A stretch of 64,000 nucleotides of DNA from Yoonia sediminilitoris (GCF_003058085.1 NZ_QBUD01000017.1:18649-82648); one strand, 5' to 3'; counted from the stretch's first letter, positions 18,588-28,038 are shown. Notes: generated from the sequence alone by a model not told the origin. Numbers and translations are program-made.

Positions 18588-18604
18588 GTTTCATTATTTG
18601 AAAC
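18588..18604. promoter_or_regulatory. Candidate IclR-type operator
   Basis: GTTTCA-TTATT-TGAAAC is a perfect 6-bp inverted repeat with a 5-base centre. It lies in the 161-base divergent region between the binding-protein gene and the IclR-family regulator. TGAAAC/GTTTCA half-sites are known for KdgR-type IclR proteins. It sits 35 bases before the binding-protein ATG, a position suited to repression. Binding is inferred. Confidence 0.6.
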
Positions 18605-18714
18605 ATGGTTTTGGATATTGATACTAAAGCGTGACTCGGCTAGGCTTGTCAACAGTCCAGGGCGTCACCGGGTGGGGATCGGTGGCAAAGCCCCGCTGGA
18701 CAAAGGGAGGATAC

Positions 18715-19518
18715 ATGGCTCATGTGACCGGTGACGGCACAGTCGGAAAGGCGCTGGAAGTGCTGGATCAGGTGGCAGCCTTTGGGCGGCCTGTCCGGTT
18801 CAGCGAATTGCTGGCGCAGTCGCCGTTTCCCAAGCCCACGCTTTACCGCTTTGTGCAGACGCTCACCAACCAGCGTATGCTGGCCTATGATCCTGACAGG
18901 CAGACCTATACGCCGGGGCTGCGGCTTGTGCGGCTGGCCCATGCCGCATGGGAACAATCCACATTGGCCCCGATTGCCCGCCCGCATATAGAGGCGCTGA
19001 GCAGTCAAGTGGGTGAAACGGTGCATCTGGCGCAGTTGGATCATGCGCATGTGCTTTACGTGGACAAGGTCAACGCAGCCCAGCCGGTTGAGATGTACAG
19101 TCAGGCTGGCAAGATCGGACCGGCCTATTGCACTGGCGTTGGCAAGACCATGCTTGCATTTATCGCGTCTGACCGGGTTGAAGAGTGCATCGCACAGCAA
19201 TCGTTTCATATTTTCACGCCGCATACCCTGACCGGACCAGAGGCATTGCGGGAGGAGTTGCGCGACATCCGTACCCGTGGCTATGGGTTCGACCGTGAAG
19301 AGCATGAGCCCGGCATTATTTGCGTCGCGATGCCGATCCTGTCGGAAAGCGGGCGCGTGCATGGGGCTATCTCTGTGACTAGCACAACAGAACGCAACGA
19401 TCTGGCAGGCCTCGAAGCGCAGGTGCCTCTCTTGCGAGAAACGGCAACCAGTATTTCAAGGGATATCCATAACTGGAGCTTCCCTGACCATGACAAGAAA
19501 CAAGCAACGGGGGGATAG
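18715..19518 (+). CDS. IclR-family transcriptional regulator
   Basis: This is a 267-residue protein. The start at 18715 follows GGGAGG; 28 extra N-terminal codons in the open frame lack a ribosome site. The N-terminal winged helix-turn-helix (residues about 10-65, RFSELLAQSPFPKPTLYRFV) is followed by the IclR effector domain (GETVHLAQLDHAHVLYVDKV, then IGPAYCTGVGKTMLAF). It sits between the divergent operon and the transporter ATPase, so it most likely controls both in response to a galactose-pathway metabolite. Confidence 0.93.
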   Translation: MAHVTGDGTVGKALEVLDQVAAFGRPVRFSELLAQSPFPKPTLYRFVQTLTNQRMLAYDPDRQTYTPGLRLVRLAHAAWEQSTLAPIARPHIEALSSQVGETVHLAQLDHAHVLYVDKVNAAQPVEMYSQAGKIGPAYCTGVGKTMLAFIASDRVEECIAQQSFHIFTPHTLTGPEALREELRDIRTRGYGFDREEHEPGIICVAMPILSESGRVHGAISVTSTTERNDLAGLEAQVPLLRETATSISRDIHNWSFPDHDKKQATGG

Positions 19519-19521
19519 GCC

Positions 19522-20583
19522 ATGTCAGGTGTGACACTGAACAAGGTAATCAAGAAGTATGGCGATGTGCAGGTCATCCATGGGATTGATCTGGAGATCA
19601 ACGATGGTGAATTCTGCGTCTTTGTCGGACCGTCCGGCTGCGGAAAATCCACATTGCTGCGCATGGTCGCAGGGCTTGAGGAAACGACCGATGGTCAGAT
19701 CAATATTGGCACCCGGGATGTCACCCGCATGGACCCGTCCCAGCGCGGGGTTGCGATGGTGTTCCAGACCTATGCGCTATATCCGCATATGACAGTCAAG
19801 GATAACATGGGGTTTGGCCTGAAAATGAATGGCCACCCCAAGGCCGAGATTGCCGAAAAGGTCGCCGAAGCGACCCGTATTCTGAAACTTGAACAATATC
19901 TTGACCGCAAGCCTTCTGCCTTGTCGGGGGGGCAGCGGCAGCGGGTGTCCATCGGGCGCGCCATCGTGCGCGGGCCCGAGGTGTTTTTGTTCGATGAACC
20001 CCTGTCGAATCTGGACGCCGAACTGCGGGTTGAAATGCGTGTCGAGATCGCGCGCCTGCACAAGGAAATCGGCGCCACGATGATCTATGTGACCCACGAT
20101 CAGGTCGAGGCGATGACGTTGGCCGACAAGATCGTCGTGCTGCGCGCGGGCAATATCGAACAGGTGGGCGCGCCGATGGAGTTGTACCGTGACCCCGATA
20201 ACAAGTTTGTGGCTGGTTTCATCGGATCACCGGCGATGAATTTCCTTGAAGGAGTCGCCAACGATGGCGCGGTGACAGTGCCCGGCATGAAGGCCAGTTT
20301 CGACGGGGTGATCGCGCCAGCCTACAGCGGCAAGAAAATCACCGTGGGTATGCGGGCCGAACATCTGATGGTGGACCCAGGCGGTGACACGCACACCGTT
20401 GAAATGACAGAAAGCCTTGGCGGCGTGTCCTTCGTTTATCTGACCGGTGACACAGGCGAGAGGATCGTGATCGAGGAACGCGGCGACGAACGCTCGGCCG
20501 AAGGGGCGCGTGTTGGCGTGAGCATCGACAAAAGCCGCCTGTATCTGTTTGACGCCGAAACAGAGGCGCGTATTCGGACCTAG
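19522..20583 (+). CDS. Sugar ABC transporter ATP-binding protein (UgpC/MalK type)
   Basis: This is a 353-residue ATPase that energises the CUT1 importer. It shows Walker A GPSGCGKST (38-46), signature LSGGQRQRVSIGRA (about 134-147), Walker B VFLFDEPLSNLD and the switch histidine in YVTHDQVEAMTLADKI. A C-terminal MalK-type TOBE domain (VGMRAEHLMVD) follows. It starts 3 bases after the IclR stop, so the two are co-transcribed, apart from the permeases on the other strand. Confidence 0.95.
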   Translation: MSGVTLNKVIKKYGDVQVIHGIDLEINDGEFCVFVGPSGCGKSTLLRMVAGLEETTDGQINIGTRDVTRMDPSQRGVAMVFQTYALYPHMTVKDNMGFGLKMNGHPKAEIAEKVAEATRILKLEQYLDRKPSALSGGQRQRVSIGRAIVRGPEVFLFDEPLSNLDAELRVEMRVEIARLHKEIGATMIYVTHDQVEAMTLADKIVVLRAGNIEQVGAPMELYRDPDNKFVAGFIGSPAMNFLEGVANDGAVTVPGMKASFDGVIAPAYSGKKITVGMRAEHLMVDPGGDTHTVEMTESLGGVSFVYLTGDTGERIVIEERGDERSAEGARVGVSIDKSRLYLFDAETEARIRT

Positions 20584-20676
20584 TACCCGCAGGTTCGGGG
20601 CGCTGCGCAATCGCATTGCGGCACGGCCAATTCTGCGAGAGTGTGGCGACAGCCCGCATCTGGCAAGGAGAATACC

Positions 20677-21888
20677 GTGGAGCTCGACGTCGAACAGATC
20701 AAAGCCGTCTACGAGACGATCAAACCCGCGACCATACGCACGCCCATGGTGCCCGCGACCCGGTTGTCGCACCATCTGGGCATTGATCTGTCGCTCAAGC
20801 TGGAAAACCTGCAACACACCAACGCCTTCAAGGCGCGTGGCGCGCTGGCCAAGCTGCTGACCCTGACGGACGACATGCGCAAAACCGGCGTGATCGCCTG
20901 TAGCGCGGGCAACCATGCGCAGGGTGTTGCCTATCACTCAAACCGGCTTGGTATTCCGGCAACAATCGTGATGCCGGAGGGGACACCTTTCAACAAGATC
21001 AAACGCACGAGCGATCTGGGGGCAGAGGTGGTTATCCATGGCCAAGGCTTCGATGACAGCGTGCAGTTCACGCTTGATCTGGCTGCGCAAAAGGGCCTGA
21101 CATTTATCCATCCGTTTGACGACCCGATGGTTGTGGCGGGCCAAGGCACTGTCGCGCTGGAGATGCTCGAACAGGACCCTGATCTTGATACAATTGTTGT
21201 ACCGATTGGCGGCGGTGGCCTGATCGCGGGCATGGCTATCGCGGCCAAAGGCGTCAAACCCCAGATCGAGATCGTGGGCGCGCAGGCGCATCTGTTTGAT
21301 GCGGCCAAGGCTGATTTTGACGAGGCCGCGCCCAACTTTGCAGGCGCAACACTGGCCGAAGGCATTGCGGTGCGCCAGCCTGCGGATGCAAATCTTGACG
21401 TGATCCGCCGCCTTGTCGACCGTATCGACAGCGCGACAGAGGCCGAAATCGAGAATGCGATCTTTGATCTGCTATCCTACGAAAAGCTGGTCGCCGAGGG
21501 TGCCGCAGGCGCCGGGCTGGCCGTGATAGAAAAGCATCTGGACCAATATAAAGGCAAAAAGGTGGGCCTTGTGATTTGCGGCGGGAATATCGATTCCCGC
21601 CTGCTGTCCACGCTGATCCTGCGCGGCCTGATGCGCGATGGCCGGATCACGCGGCTGACGTTTGAAATCAGCGACACGCCCGGTCAACTTTCCAAAATAT
21701 CGCGGATCATCGGGGACGCGGGGGCCAACGTGATTGAAGTGATCCACCAACGCATGATGCAAAGCGTATCGCTGAAACAGGCCGAACTTGAGGTCGTCAT
21801 CGAAGCTCGCGACCAGACCCATGTGGATGAAATCGTTGGCGCATTGCGGGAAAACGGGCTGACAGTCCGCATCCCCCAAGACGTATGA
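20677..21888 (+). CDS. Threonine ammonia-lyase (biosynthetic/catabolic, ACT-containing)
   Basis: The enzyme deaminates threonine to 2-oxobutanoate for isoleucine synthesis. I use the GTG at 20677 after AAGGAG, giving 403 residues. The PLP lysine lies in HTNAFKARGALAK near residue 50, and the phosphate loop is VPIGGGGLIAGMAIA near residue 180. A single ACT domain (LTFEISDTPGQLSKISRIIG) ends the protein, as in the TdcB-like ACT group rather than the two-ACT IlvA. Serine dehydratase activity is possible. Confidence 0.92.
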   Translation: MELDVEQIKAVYETIKPATIRTPMVPATRLSHHLGIDLSLKLENLQHTNAFKARGALAKLLTLTDDMRKTGVIACSAGNHAQGVAYHSNRLGIPATIVMPEGTPFNKIKRTSDLGAEVVIHGQGFDDSVQFTLDLAAQKGLTFIHPFDDPMVVAGQGTVALEMLEQDPDLDTIVVPIGGGGLIAGMAIAAKGVKPQIEIVGAQAHLFDAAKADFDEAAPNFAGATLAEGIAVRQPADANLDVIRRLVDRIDSATEAEIENAIFDLLSYEKLVAEGAAGAGLAVIEKHLDQYKGKKVGLVICGGNIDSRLLSTLILRGLMRDGRITRLTFEISDTPGQLSKISRIIGDAGANVIEVIHQRMMQSVSLKQAELEVVIEARDQTHVDEIVGALRENGLTVRIPQDV

Positions 21889-22000
21889 TCACCTGTTCGG
21901 CCCCGCCGATAACTGGAATTCTCAGAAAATCAATTGGATAGTAGCACGTCCGCAAAGAGCCCACTTAGACCAATGGTGCGTGCTGCACGAATGTCGGTTC

Positions 22001-22585
22001 TTATTGGTCGTCGCATCCGTTGTGGCGTTGCCACAATGTTGCATCGTGCCCATCTGGAACAGATGAACACGGGTCCGAAGCGTAGCCTCGCAAGACAGCG
22101 TATGCGGCGACCTTCTCTGCGCTCAAAAGCTCCGTTGTCATCAAATGGCGTGATAGATGAACATATCTTAGATCAGCGCGCGCAGCTTCCGCTTCATCAA
22201 TGAGGTGCCTCAGCTGATTTGCATCCAAACTGGTCGATCTAAATCCCTCGTCCAGACTGCGCTCTGCCTCTATTAATGCTTCGCCCTTTGCGATGGCATC
22301 GACACGCATCTCTTTAAATATCATGGATATGCGTTGTTGCTGCCCGTCAGAAAGGTCGAGTTCATCAGCGAGTTCGAGAACATGAGCCGGACCCGGATAA
22401 CCATTGAGTTCAGCAGGCAAGGCAAGGCCCCAACCTGACCCTTCCCGCAAAGCTTCGATGTCTTGTTCAGACAGGCTTGTGATCTCACGCGTTTCAAAGC
22501 CCTGATATGGCTGATGCGTCTCGTCGGCTGCCGCAATAGATGAGAAAGCGACCGAAGCGATGAGGAAAGCGAATAATCTTGTCAT
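22001..22585 (-). CDS. Periplasmic Spy/CpxP- or CnrR-like helical protein
   Basis: This is a 194-residue secreted protein with signal peptide MTRLFAFLIASVAFSSIAAAD. The mature part is helical, with LELADELDLSDGQQQRISMI followed by RLDEGF/LRHLIDEAEAARADLR repeats. This is the heavy-metal-sensor/Spy-like four-helix pattern seen in CpxP, Spy and CnrR proteins. A GAAGGAG ribosome site precedes the ATG. It is divergent from the Crp/Fnr gene with only 50 bases between starts, so that regulator is a likely controller. Function in envelope stress or metal sensing is inferred. Confidence 0.75.
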   Translation of the reverse strand: MTRLFAFLIASVAFSSIAAADETHQPYQGFETREITSLSEQDIEALREGSGWGLALPAELNGYPGPAHVLELADELDLSDGQQQRISMIFKEMRVDAIAKGEALIEAERSLDEGFRSTSLDANQLRHLIDEAEAARADLRYVHLSRHLMTTELLSAEKVAAYAVLRGYASDPCSSVPDGHDATLWQRHNGCDDQ

Positions 22586-22635
22586 GTAAATCTCCTTCTT
22601 TCCTTAACATCTGGCGCAATCTAGTCTGATTCCAT

Positions 22636-23172
22636 ATGATACCTATCATGTGGCGGGATTTTCCGATCTTTGAAGCCAAGACGGTTCGGCAATTTGGTCC
22701 TGGCGATATCGTCTTTCGATCTGAGTCCGAGGTGACGCAGGTATTTCTGGTATGCAAAGGTCACACCGCGCTGGTCCGGCCACTGGCGTCAGGACAACAA
22801 GCAGTTTTGCAGCGTGCATCATCCGGACATATCATCGCTGAGGCATCCGTGTATGCGCGCAGATATCATTGTGATTGTATAGCGGTGGAACCGTCTGAGC
22901 TCGCATCTATGCCGCGCGAGTCCTTTCTAGATGCGCTTCGATCCAATCAGCCCCTATCCGAAGCTTGGGCTTCGTATCTGGCGCATGGCGTCCAACAAGC
23001 ACGGATGCGTGCTGAAGTCCGCAGTCTGAAAACTGTTGCAGAGCGACTTGATGCGTGGATGGCTGAGTACGGCAATCTTCCCCAGAGAGGTAAGTGGCAA
23101 GGCTTAGCAGATGAATTGTCTGTAAGCCGCGAAGCCCTATACCGCGAGTTGGCGCGACGTCGAATTTCGTGA
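22636..23172 (+). CDS. Crp/Fnr-family transcriptional regulator
   Basis: This is a short (178-residue) Crp-like protein. The N-terminal cyclic-nucleotide-like jelly roll (residues 10-90: VRQFGPGDIVFRSESEVTQV, then AEASVYARRYHCDCIAVEPS) is joined by a dimer helix to a C-terminal winged helix (QGLADELSVSREALYRELARR). Typical members are about 220-240 residues, so the DNA-binding part is compact. ATG codons at 22636 and 22648 are both possible starts. No Fnr-type iron-sulfur cysteine set is present. Confidence 0.85.
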   Translation: MIPIMWRDFPIFEAKTVRQFGPGDIVFRSESEVTQVFLVCKGHTALVRPLASGQQAVLQRASSGHIIAEASVYARRYHCDCIAVEPSELASMPRESFLDALRSNQPLSEAWASYLAHGVQQARMRAEVRSLKTVAERLDAWMAEYGNLPQRGKWQGLADELSVSREALYRELARRRIS

Positions 23173-23330
23173 CATGCATTGCTGCAAAAGCCGACATTCA
23201 AATTGGAACCCTAAACGGCAGCAAAGTGCGCACAACATTCATCGATATTAAGCTCTGCAATTGCTCGAGTGGCCTCATCTCCAGTCCCGTGCCACTTGTG
23301 CGTCACAGGCCATGCCTTGCGAACTGGCGA

Positions 23331-24203
23331 CTACCTCTTCCCGTAATACAGCCCCACCACATGTTCGGCCTGTGCAAAGAACAGCCAGCGCAGGGCCAGC
23401 ATGCCGGTGAGGTGGCTGAGCACGGCCAGAACGGCAAGCAGGTGACTGAACGGCAAGAGCAGCAGAATCACAGGCACGACAAAGCCAAGGCCCAACGCCA
23501 AAATCCGCAATTGTTGCGCATGTTTGCGCCCCACTTCGTGGATGAATTCACGCATCAGATAGTTGGTGCCGGTGTGCGGCGGTTCGAACGCGCGGACCTT
23601 GCCTATGTGGCCAAGGCCTGTGGCGGTTTCCATATTGGTGCCGGATGCAGCCAGCCGCGTATCGCCGCTAGTCCATGCGTAGAATTGTAAGCCGCCTGCG
23701 ATGAGGAACAGAATAATGGTCAGCCATATCTGGCCTGTCATCAAGGCTCCGCCGCCGATGGACAGCGTCAGAAACAGGGCAGGGGTTGTCCAGTGTTTCC
23801 AGCGCGGCACGGTTTTCAACTGTGCATAGATCATCGCGGTCGTGAACACTGTGCCGAGTGATCCCACGGCCCCCAGAAAGCCCAACAGGCCAAGCCTCGT
23901 GCCCGCAAACACCAGCCCGGCCCCGTAGATGGCCATGATAAACAGTGTTGCGACGGCACAAATGCCCTCACGGCTGAGCCAACTTGTTTTCCACTGACTG
24001 AAAGCCTTGACCGCCCGTTCGGGGTGCCCGAGGTGAAAGGTCGAGGCCAGCAAGCCACCAACGGCAAACAGATATGCGATGGCAAACCAGATGAAGGCCC
24101 CGAAGCCCGTGGGCACAATCGCCCCCAGACCCAGCCAGAATAACATGCCAAAACCGATGCCGGAAAAGACAGTGAATACGATAACGGATGGTGCTGGATG
24201 CAT
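23331..24203 (-). CDS. soeC: Sulfite dehydrogenase membrane anchor (DmsC/NrfD-like)
   Basis: This is a 290-residue integral membrane protein with about eight helices, of the DmsC type. The motif LGHPERAVKAFSQWKTSWLSREG near residue 60 is diagnostic of DmsC-like anchors. It should pass electrons from SoeB to the quinone pool. Its ATG overlaps the soeB stop (TAATG at 24201-24205). The downstream 158 bases to the regulator contain no gene. The assignment as SoeC rather than DMSO-reductase anchor rests on the taurine/sulfite neighbourhood. Confidence 0.85.
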   Translation of the reverse strand: MHPAPSVIVFTVFSGIGFGMLFWLGLGAIVPTGFGAFIWFAIAYLFAVGGLLASTFHLGHPERAVKAFSQWKTSWLSREGICAVATLFIMAIYGAGLVFAGTRLGLLGFLGAVGSLGTVFTTAMIYAQLKTVPRWKHWTTPALFLTLSIGGGALMTGQIWLTIILFLIAGGLQFYAWTSGDTRLAASGTNMETATGLGHIGKVRAFEPPHTGTNYLMREFIHEVGRKHAQQLRILALGLGFVVPVILLLLPFSHLLAVLAVLSHLTGMLALRWLFFAQAEHVVGLYYGKR

Positions 24204-24964
24204 TATTTGGCTCCTCCGGGCAGGGCAGACAGGGCTTTGTCAAGCCACGCGGCAAAGCCTTTGCCGTCTTGGGCGATAGGTTCAAGATAGGGGGCGAGCA
24301 CGTCAAATTCAGGCATCTCGTCCTTTGGGCGCGGCGGCAGGTATTTGTTGACCGGCTTGGTGCCCTGTTCGGGCATCAGGTCAAACCCGCCGCGTTCGGC
24401 CACCAGTTTGGACACGTCGCTGTCCGCATCGCCCAGATCGCCAAAGTGGCGGGCGCCAGCGGGGCAGGTGCGTACGCAAGCAGGCTGGCGGTCTTCTTCG
24501 GGCAGGTTTTCGTTATAGATACGGTCAACGCAAAGGGTACATTTCTTCATCACCCCTTCGGCAGCGTCCAGTTCGCGCGCACCGTATGGGCAGGCCCATG
24601 CACATAACCCGCAGCCAATGCAGTCGCTTTCATTGACCAGCACTATTCCGTCTTCGCTGCGTTTGTAGCTGGCACCGGTTGGGCAGACGGTGACACAGGG
24701 GGCATCCTCGCAATGAAGACACGACTTGGGGAAATGGATCAACTGGGCTGCACCGGCATCCGGTTGCACTTCGTAGGAATGCACGCGGTTCAGGAAAGTC
24801 CCCGTCGGGTCGCCGCCGTAGGGGTCCTGGTCAGACAGCGGCGCGCCGTAGTTTTCGGTGTTCCAGCCCTTGCAGGAAATCACGCAGGCGTGGCACCCGA
24901 CGCAGGTATCCAGATCAATGACCAGCCCTAGTTTCTTGGTGGATGGCGGTGGCAACTGGGTCAT
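24203..24964 (-). CDS. soeB: Sulfite dehydrogenase iron-sulfur subunit
   Basis: This is a 253-residue electron-transfer protein with four cysteine groups for four [4Fe-4S] clusters: CVGCHACVISCKGWN, CLHCEDAPCVTVCPTGAS, CIGCGLCAWACPYGA and CTLCVDR...CVRTCPAGA. It carries electrons from the molybdenum subunit to the membrane anchor. It starts on an ATGA overlap with the 49-residue protein upstream. No signal peptide, consistent with a cytoplasmic-facing enzyme. Confidence 0.9.
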   Translation of the reverse strand: MTQLPPPSTKKLGLVIDLDTCVGCHACVISCKGWNTENYGAPLSDQDPYGGDPTGTFLNRVHSYEVQPDAGAAQLIHFPKSCLHCEDAPCVTVCPTGASYKRSEDGIVLVNESDCIGCGLCAWACPYGARELDAAEGVMKKCTLCVDRIYNENLPEEDRQPACVRTCPAGARHFGDLGDADSDVSKLVAERGGFDLMPEQGTKPVNKYLPPRPKDEMPEFDVLAPYLEPIAQDGKGFAAWLDKALSALPGGAK

Positions 24965-25110
24965 GTGGTGGCCCTTTCGATAGGTGCTGGCGCAAGCTGG
25001 CCAATGGGTTGTTCTTTGGCGCTATCCCACGTGGCGATAAACCAGATGAAGCTGCCAAGTGTCAGGGTGATGAAGGCTGCGATCAGCATGAGAATATGCG
25101 CCTTTTTCAT
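24961..25110 (-). CDS. 49-residue single-span membrane protein between soeA and soeB
   Basis: This small gene is translationally coupled on both sides: its ATG overlaps the soeA TGA (ATGA at 25107-25110) and its TGA overlaps the soeB ATG (ATGA at 24961-24964). The product begins MKKAHILMLIAAFITLTLG, has one transmembrane helix (about residues 5-27, positive N-terminus inside) and a hydrophilic tail of about 20 residues. By analogy with CydX, CcoQ or KdpF it may be an accessory subunit that stabilises the SoeABC complex. I know no described family for it. Confidence 0.8.
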   Translation of the reverse strand: MKKAHILMLIAAFITLTLGSFIWFIATWDSAKEQPIGQLAPAPIERATT

Positions 25111-27935
25111 TTTCTGACCTTCCACTCCAAATGGGTGGGGGCGTCAGGGACCGGCGATTTGATGGCGGGCATCGCGGGCTGGGCTTCGTTCGGGATCGCG
25201 GATTTTTCGATTTTGACCCGCAAGTCAAACCAGGCCGCCTGACCGGTTACAGGGTCAGAGTTCGCCCATCGCAGCCCGTCGCCCTTGGGCGGCATCAATT
25301 CATGGATCAGGTGATTGAGCAGGAAGCCCTTGGTCGCCTCGGGCGCGTTCTTGTCCAATGCCCATGCGCCTTTGCGTTTGCCGATGGCGTTCCATGTCCA
25401 GACCGTATTTTCGTTAAGGCTGGCCTGATGCGCGACCGGCACAACGATGGACCCGTGGACCGACGACACCTTCGCCCAATCGCCATCTGAAAAGCCGTTC
25501 GCTTCCCAGATTTTGGTTGGCACATATAACGGGTTATGCCCGTGGATTTGCCGCAGCCATGCGTTCTGGGTGCCCCATGAATGGTACATCGCCATCGGCC
25601 GCTGTGTCAGCGCATGGATCGGGTATTCGTTCAGATCGACGGCGGTATCTTCGAATGGTTCATACCAGATCGGCAGCGGGTCCATCGTAGACATCAACCG
25701 GTCGCGCAGGTGTTCGGGGGGCTGGCGGGTGCCGATGCCTTCGGCGGCTGCCTGAAACTTGCGCAGCGGTTCGACATAAAGCTGGAAGATGTAGGGCTGG
25801 ACCACATCGTAAAAGCCCATTTTGACAGCCCAATCCTGATAATCCATGCTGAACGGTTTGTAGTAGGCGGCGTTCTCGGGGACATGCTCGATCCAGAAAC
25901 CGCCGTTGTCGATATAGCTCTGCAACTGGTCGGGGTTCACGTCACCGCGCCCGCCTTGGGGGCCGTTGTCACCTTTGCGGAAACCGGCCAGCGGGCCGAT
26001 GCCGGGGCGCCGGATGTGGTTGGTGATGTAGTCGGCATAGTCGGCGTATTTCTGGCTGCCATCGTCATTCACAAACCCCGGCAAGCCCAGCATGCCGCCC
26101 AGTTCACACAGCACCGACTGAAACCCGCGCACGTCGCGGTCAGGTTCCACCACGGGCCAGCGGATCGCATCGGCAACGCCGTCAGCCTCACAAATCGGCC
26201 GGTCCAGCAGGGAGATACAATCGTGCCGTTCCAGATACGTCGTGTCGGGCAGGATCAGGTCAGCATAGGCGACCATTTCAGACGAATAGGCATCGGAATA
26301 GATGATATGCGGGATCACATAGTCGCCATTTTCATCCTTGTCGGTAAGCATCTTGTGGACGCCACCGACGTTCATCGATGAATTCCACGACATGTTCGCC
26401 ATATACATGAACAGCGTGTCGATTTTGTAGGGCACACCGGCATGGGCGTTGGAAATGACCATATGCATCAACCCGTGGGCCGACATCGGGTTTTCCCATG
26501 AATAGGCCTTGTCGATGCGGGTCGGATTGCCGTCATCATCCAGCAGCAGGTCTTCGGGGCCGTGGGTATAGCCAAGGTGTGGCCCATCGAGTGCGGCACC
26601 CGGCGTAACCTTGCCGTGCGGCTTGGGGTGGGCGGTCGCGGGTTTGGGGTAGGGCGGTTTGAACCGCATCCCGCCGGGGGTTTCCACAGACCCAAGCAGG
26701 ATTTGCAGCACATGCAGCGCGCGGCATGTCTGGAATCCGTTGGAATGTGCTGAAATCCCCCGCATCGCGTGAAAACTGACCGGGCGTCCGACCATTTTGG
26801 CGTGCTTCTTGCCCCGGAAGTCGGTCCATTCACGATCAAGCTCAATCGCTTCGTCAAAGGCCACGCGAGCCAGATCGGCAGCAATAGCGCGGATGCGTTC
26901 GGCGGAGATGCCGCATTTTTCGGCCACTGCCTCTGGCGCGTAGTCGTCCTGCAGATAGCGGTCAGCCATCAGGTGGAACACGGGCCGATGCGTGACGCCC
27001 TTGTCGCGGTAGGTGGCGGACAAGTCAGGCTCGACCCCTTGACCGTTCCATGGGGCCAGCTTGCCGGTGTTGCGGTCAATCACCTGCGGCTGGCCGTCGC
27101 TGTCGCGCAAAAACAGGCCAAACTGGTCGCTGTCGGCGTCTTCGTTCACCAGAACAGAGGCATTGGTGAAACGCGCCAGATAGTCCAGATCAACCTTGCC
27201 CGCCTTCATCAGGCAGTGGACAATCGCAAGGATAAACAGACCGTCTGTGCCGGGCGTGATGCCGACCCAATCGTCGGCGACGGCGTTGTAGCCTGTGCGG
27301 ATAGGGTTTACCCCGATCATCCGCGCGCCGCGCTTCTTGAGCTTGCCAATGCCCATCTTGATCGGGTTGCTGTCGTGGTCCTCGGCCACGCCGAACAGCA
27401 TGAACAGCTTGGTGTTGTCCCAATCGGGCTGTCCGAATTCCCAGAACGCCCCGCCCATCGTATAGATGCCCGCTGCTGCCATGTTCACCGAACAGAACCC
27501 GCCGTGCGCGGCATAATTCGGGGTGCCGAATCCTTGCGCCCAGAAGCTGGTGAAAGATTGTGACTGGTCTCGGCCTGTAAAGAACGCCAGCTTTTCGGGG
27601 TGCTTTTCACGCACGGGTTTGAGCCATTCAACGGCCTTTTTCAGGGCCGCGTCCCAACTGATTTCGACGAATTCACCCGAACCACGCTCGCCCACCCGCA
27701 TCAGGGGCGCGCGCAGACGGGACGGCGCGTTATGCTGCATGATCCCGGCGGAGCCTTTGGCGCACAATACGCCCTGGTTCACCGGATGGTCTTTGTTGCC
27801 TTCGATATAGGCGACCTTGCCGTCCTTCATATGCACGTTGATGCCACAGCGGCAGGCACACATGTAGCAAGTGGTTTTGCGCACCTCGTCCGAAACCTTG
27901 GGGGATGTATCAATGTTTGGCTGATCTAGTGACAT
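25107..27935 (-). CDS. soeA: Sulfite dehydrogenase molybdopterin subunit
   Basis: This is a 942-residue DMSO-reductase-family molybdoenzyme. An N-terminal [4Fe-4S] site is formed by C23-x2-C26-x3-C30-x27-C58, followed by the molybdopterin domains and a C-terminal dinucleotide-binding domain. No Tat signal is seen, as expected for cytoplasmic SoeA. The family also includes tetrathionate, polysulfide and thiosulfate reductases. Position downstream of tauR-xsc-pta-ackA, with two sulfite exporters, supports oxidation of the sulfite released by Xsc to sulfate. Confidence 0.85.
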   Translation of the reverse strand: MSLDQPNIDTSPKVSDEVRKTTCYMCACRCGINVHMKDGKVAYIEGNKDHPVNQGVLCAKGSAGIMQHNAPSRLRAPLMRVGERGSGEFVEISWDAALKKAVEWLKPVREKHPEKLAFFTGRDQSQSFTSFWAQGFGTPNYAAHGGFCSVNMAAAGIYTMGGAFWEFGQPDWDNTKLFMLFGVAEDHDSNPIKMGIGKLKKRGARMIGVNPIRTGYNAVADDWVGITPGTDGLFILAIVHCLMKAGKVDLDYLARFTNASVLVNEDADSDQFGLFLRDSDGQPQVIDRNTGKLAPWNGQGVEPDLSATYRDKGVTHRPVFHLMADRYLQDDYAPEAVAEKCGISAERIRAIAADLARVAFDEAIELDREWTDFRGKKHAKMVGRPVSFHAMRGISAHSNGFQTCRALHVLQILLGSVETPGGMRFKPPYPKPATAHPKPHGKVTPGAALDGPHLGYTHGPEDLLLDDDGNPTRIDKAYSWENPMSAHGLMHMVISNAHAGVPYKIDTLFMYMANMSWNSSMNVGGVHKMLTDKDENGDYVIPHIIYSDAYSSEMVAYADLILPDTTYLERHDCISLLDRPICEADGVADAIRWPVVEPDRDVRGFQSVLCELGGMLGLPGFVNDDGSQKYADYADYITNHIRRPGIGPLAGFRKGDNGPQGGRGDVNPDQLQSYIDNGGFWIEHVPENAAYYKPFSMDYQDWAVKMGFYDVVQPYIFQLYVEPLRKFQAAAEGIGTRQPPEHLRDRLMSTMDPLPIWYEPFEDTAVDLNEYPIHALTQRPMAMYHSWGTQNAWLRQIHGHNPLYVPTKIWEANGFSDGDWAKVSSVHGSIVVPVAHQASLNENTVWTWNAIGKRKGAWALDKNAPEATKGFLLNHLIHELMPPKGDGLRWANSDPVTGQAAWFDLRVKIEKSAIPNEAQPAMPAIKSPVPDAPTHLEWKVRK

Positions 27936-28038
27936 AACAGTTACCTTTCGGGTCGGGCATTCAGTGACGAGTTAACCCCGGCGGGGGGCAAAATGGCAAT
28001 GGAATTAGGCCAAGTTGCGTATGATATTAACCTGCGGC

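Noticed and set aside
25107..27935. Assignment as a DMSO or tetrathionate reductase
   Set aside because: No Tat signal and direct linkage to the Xsc sulfite pathway favour SoeA; only biochemical data would settle it.
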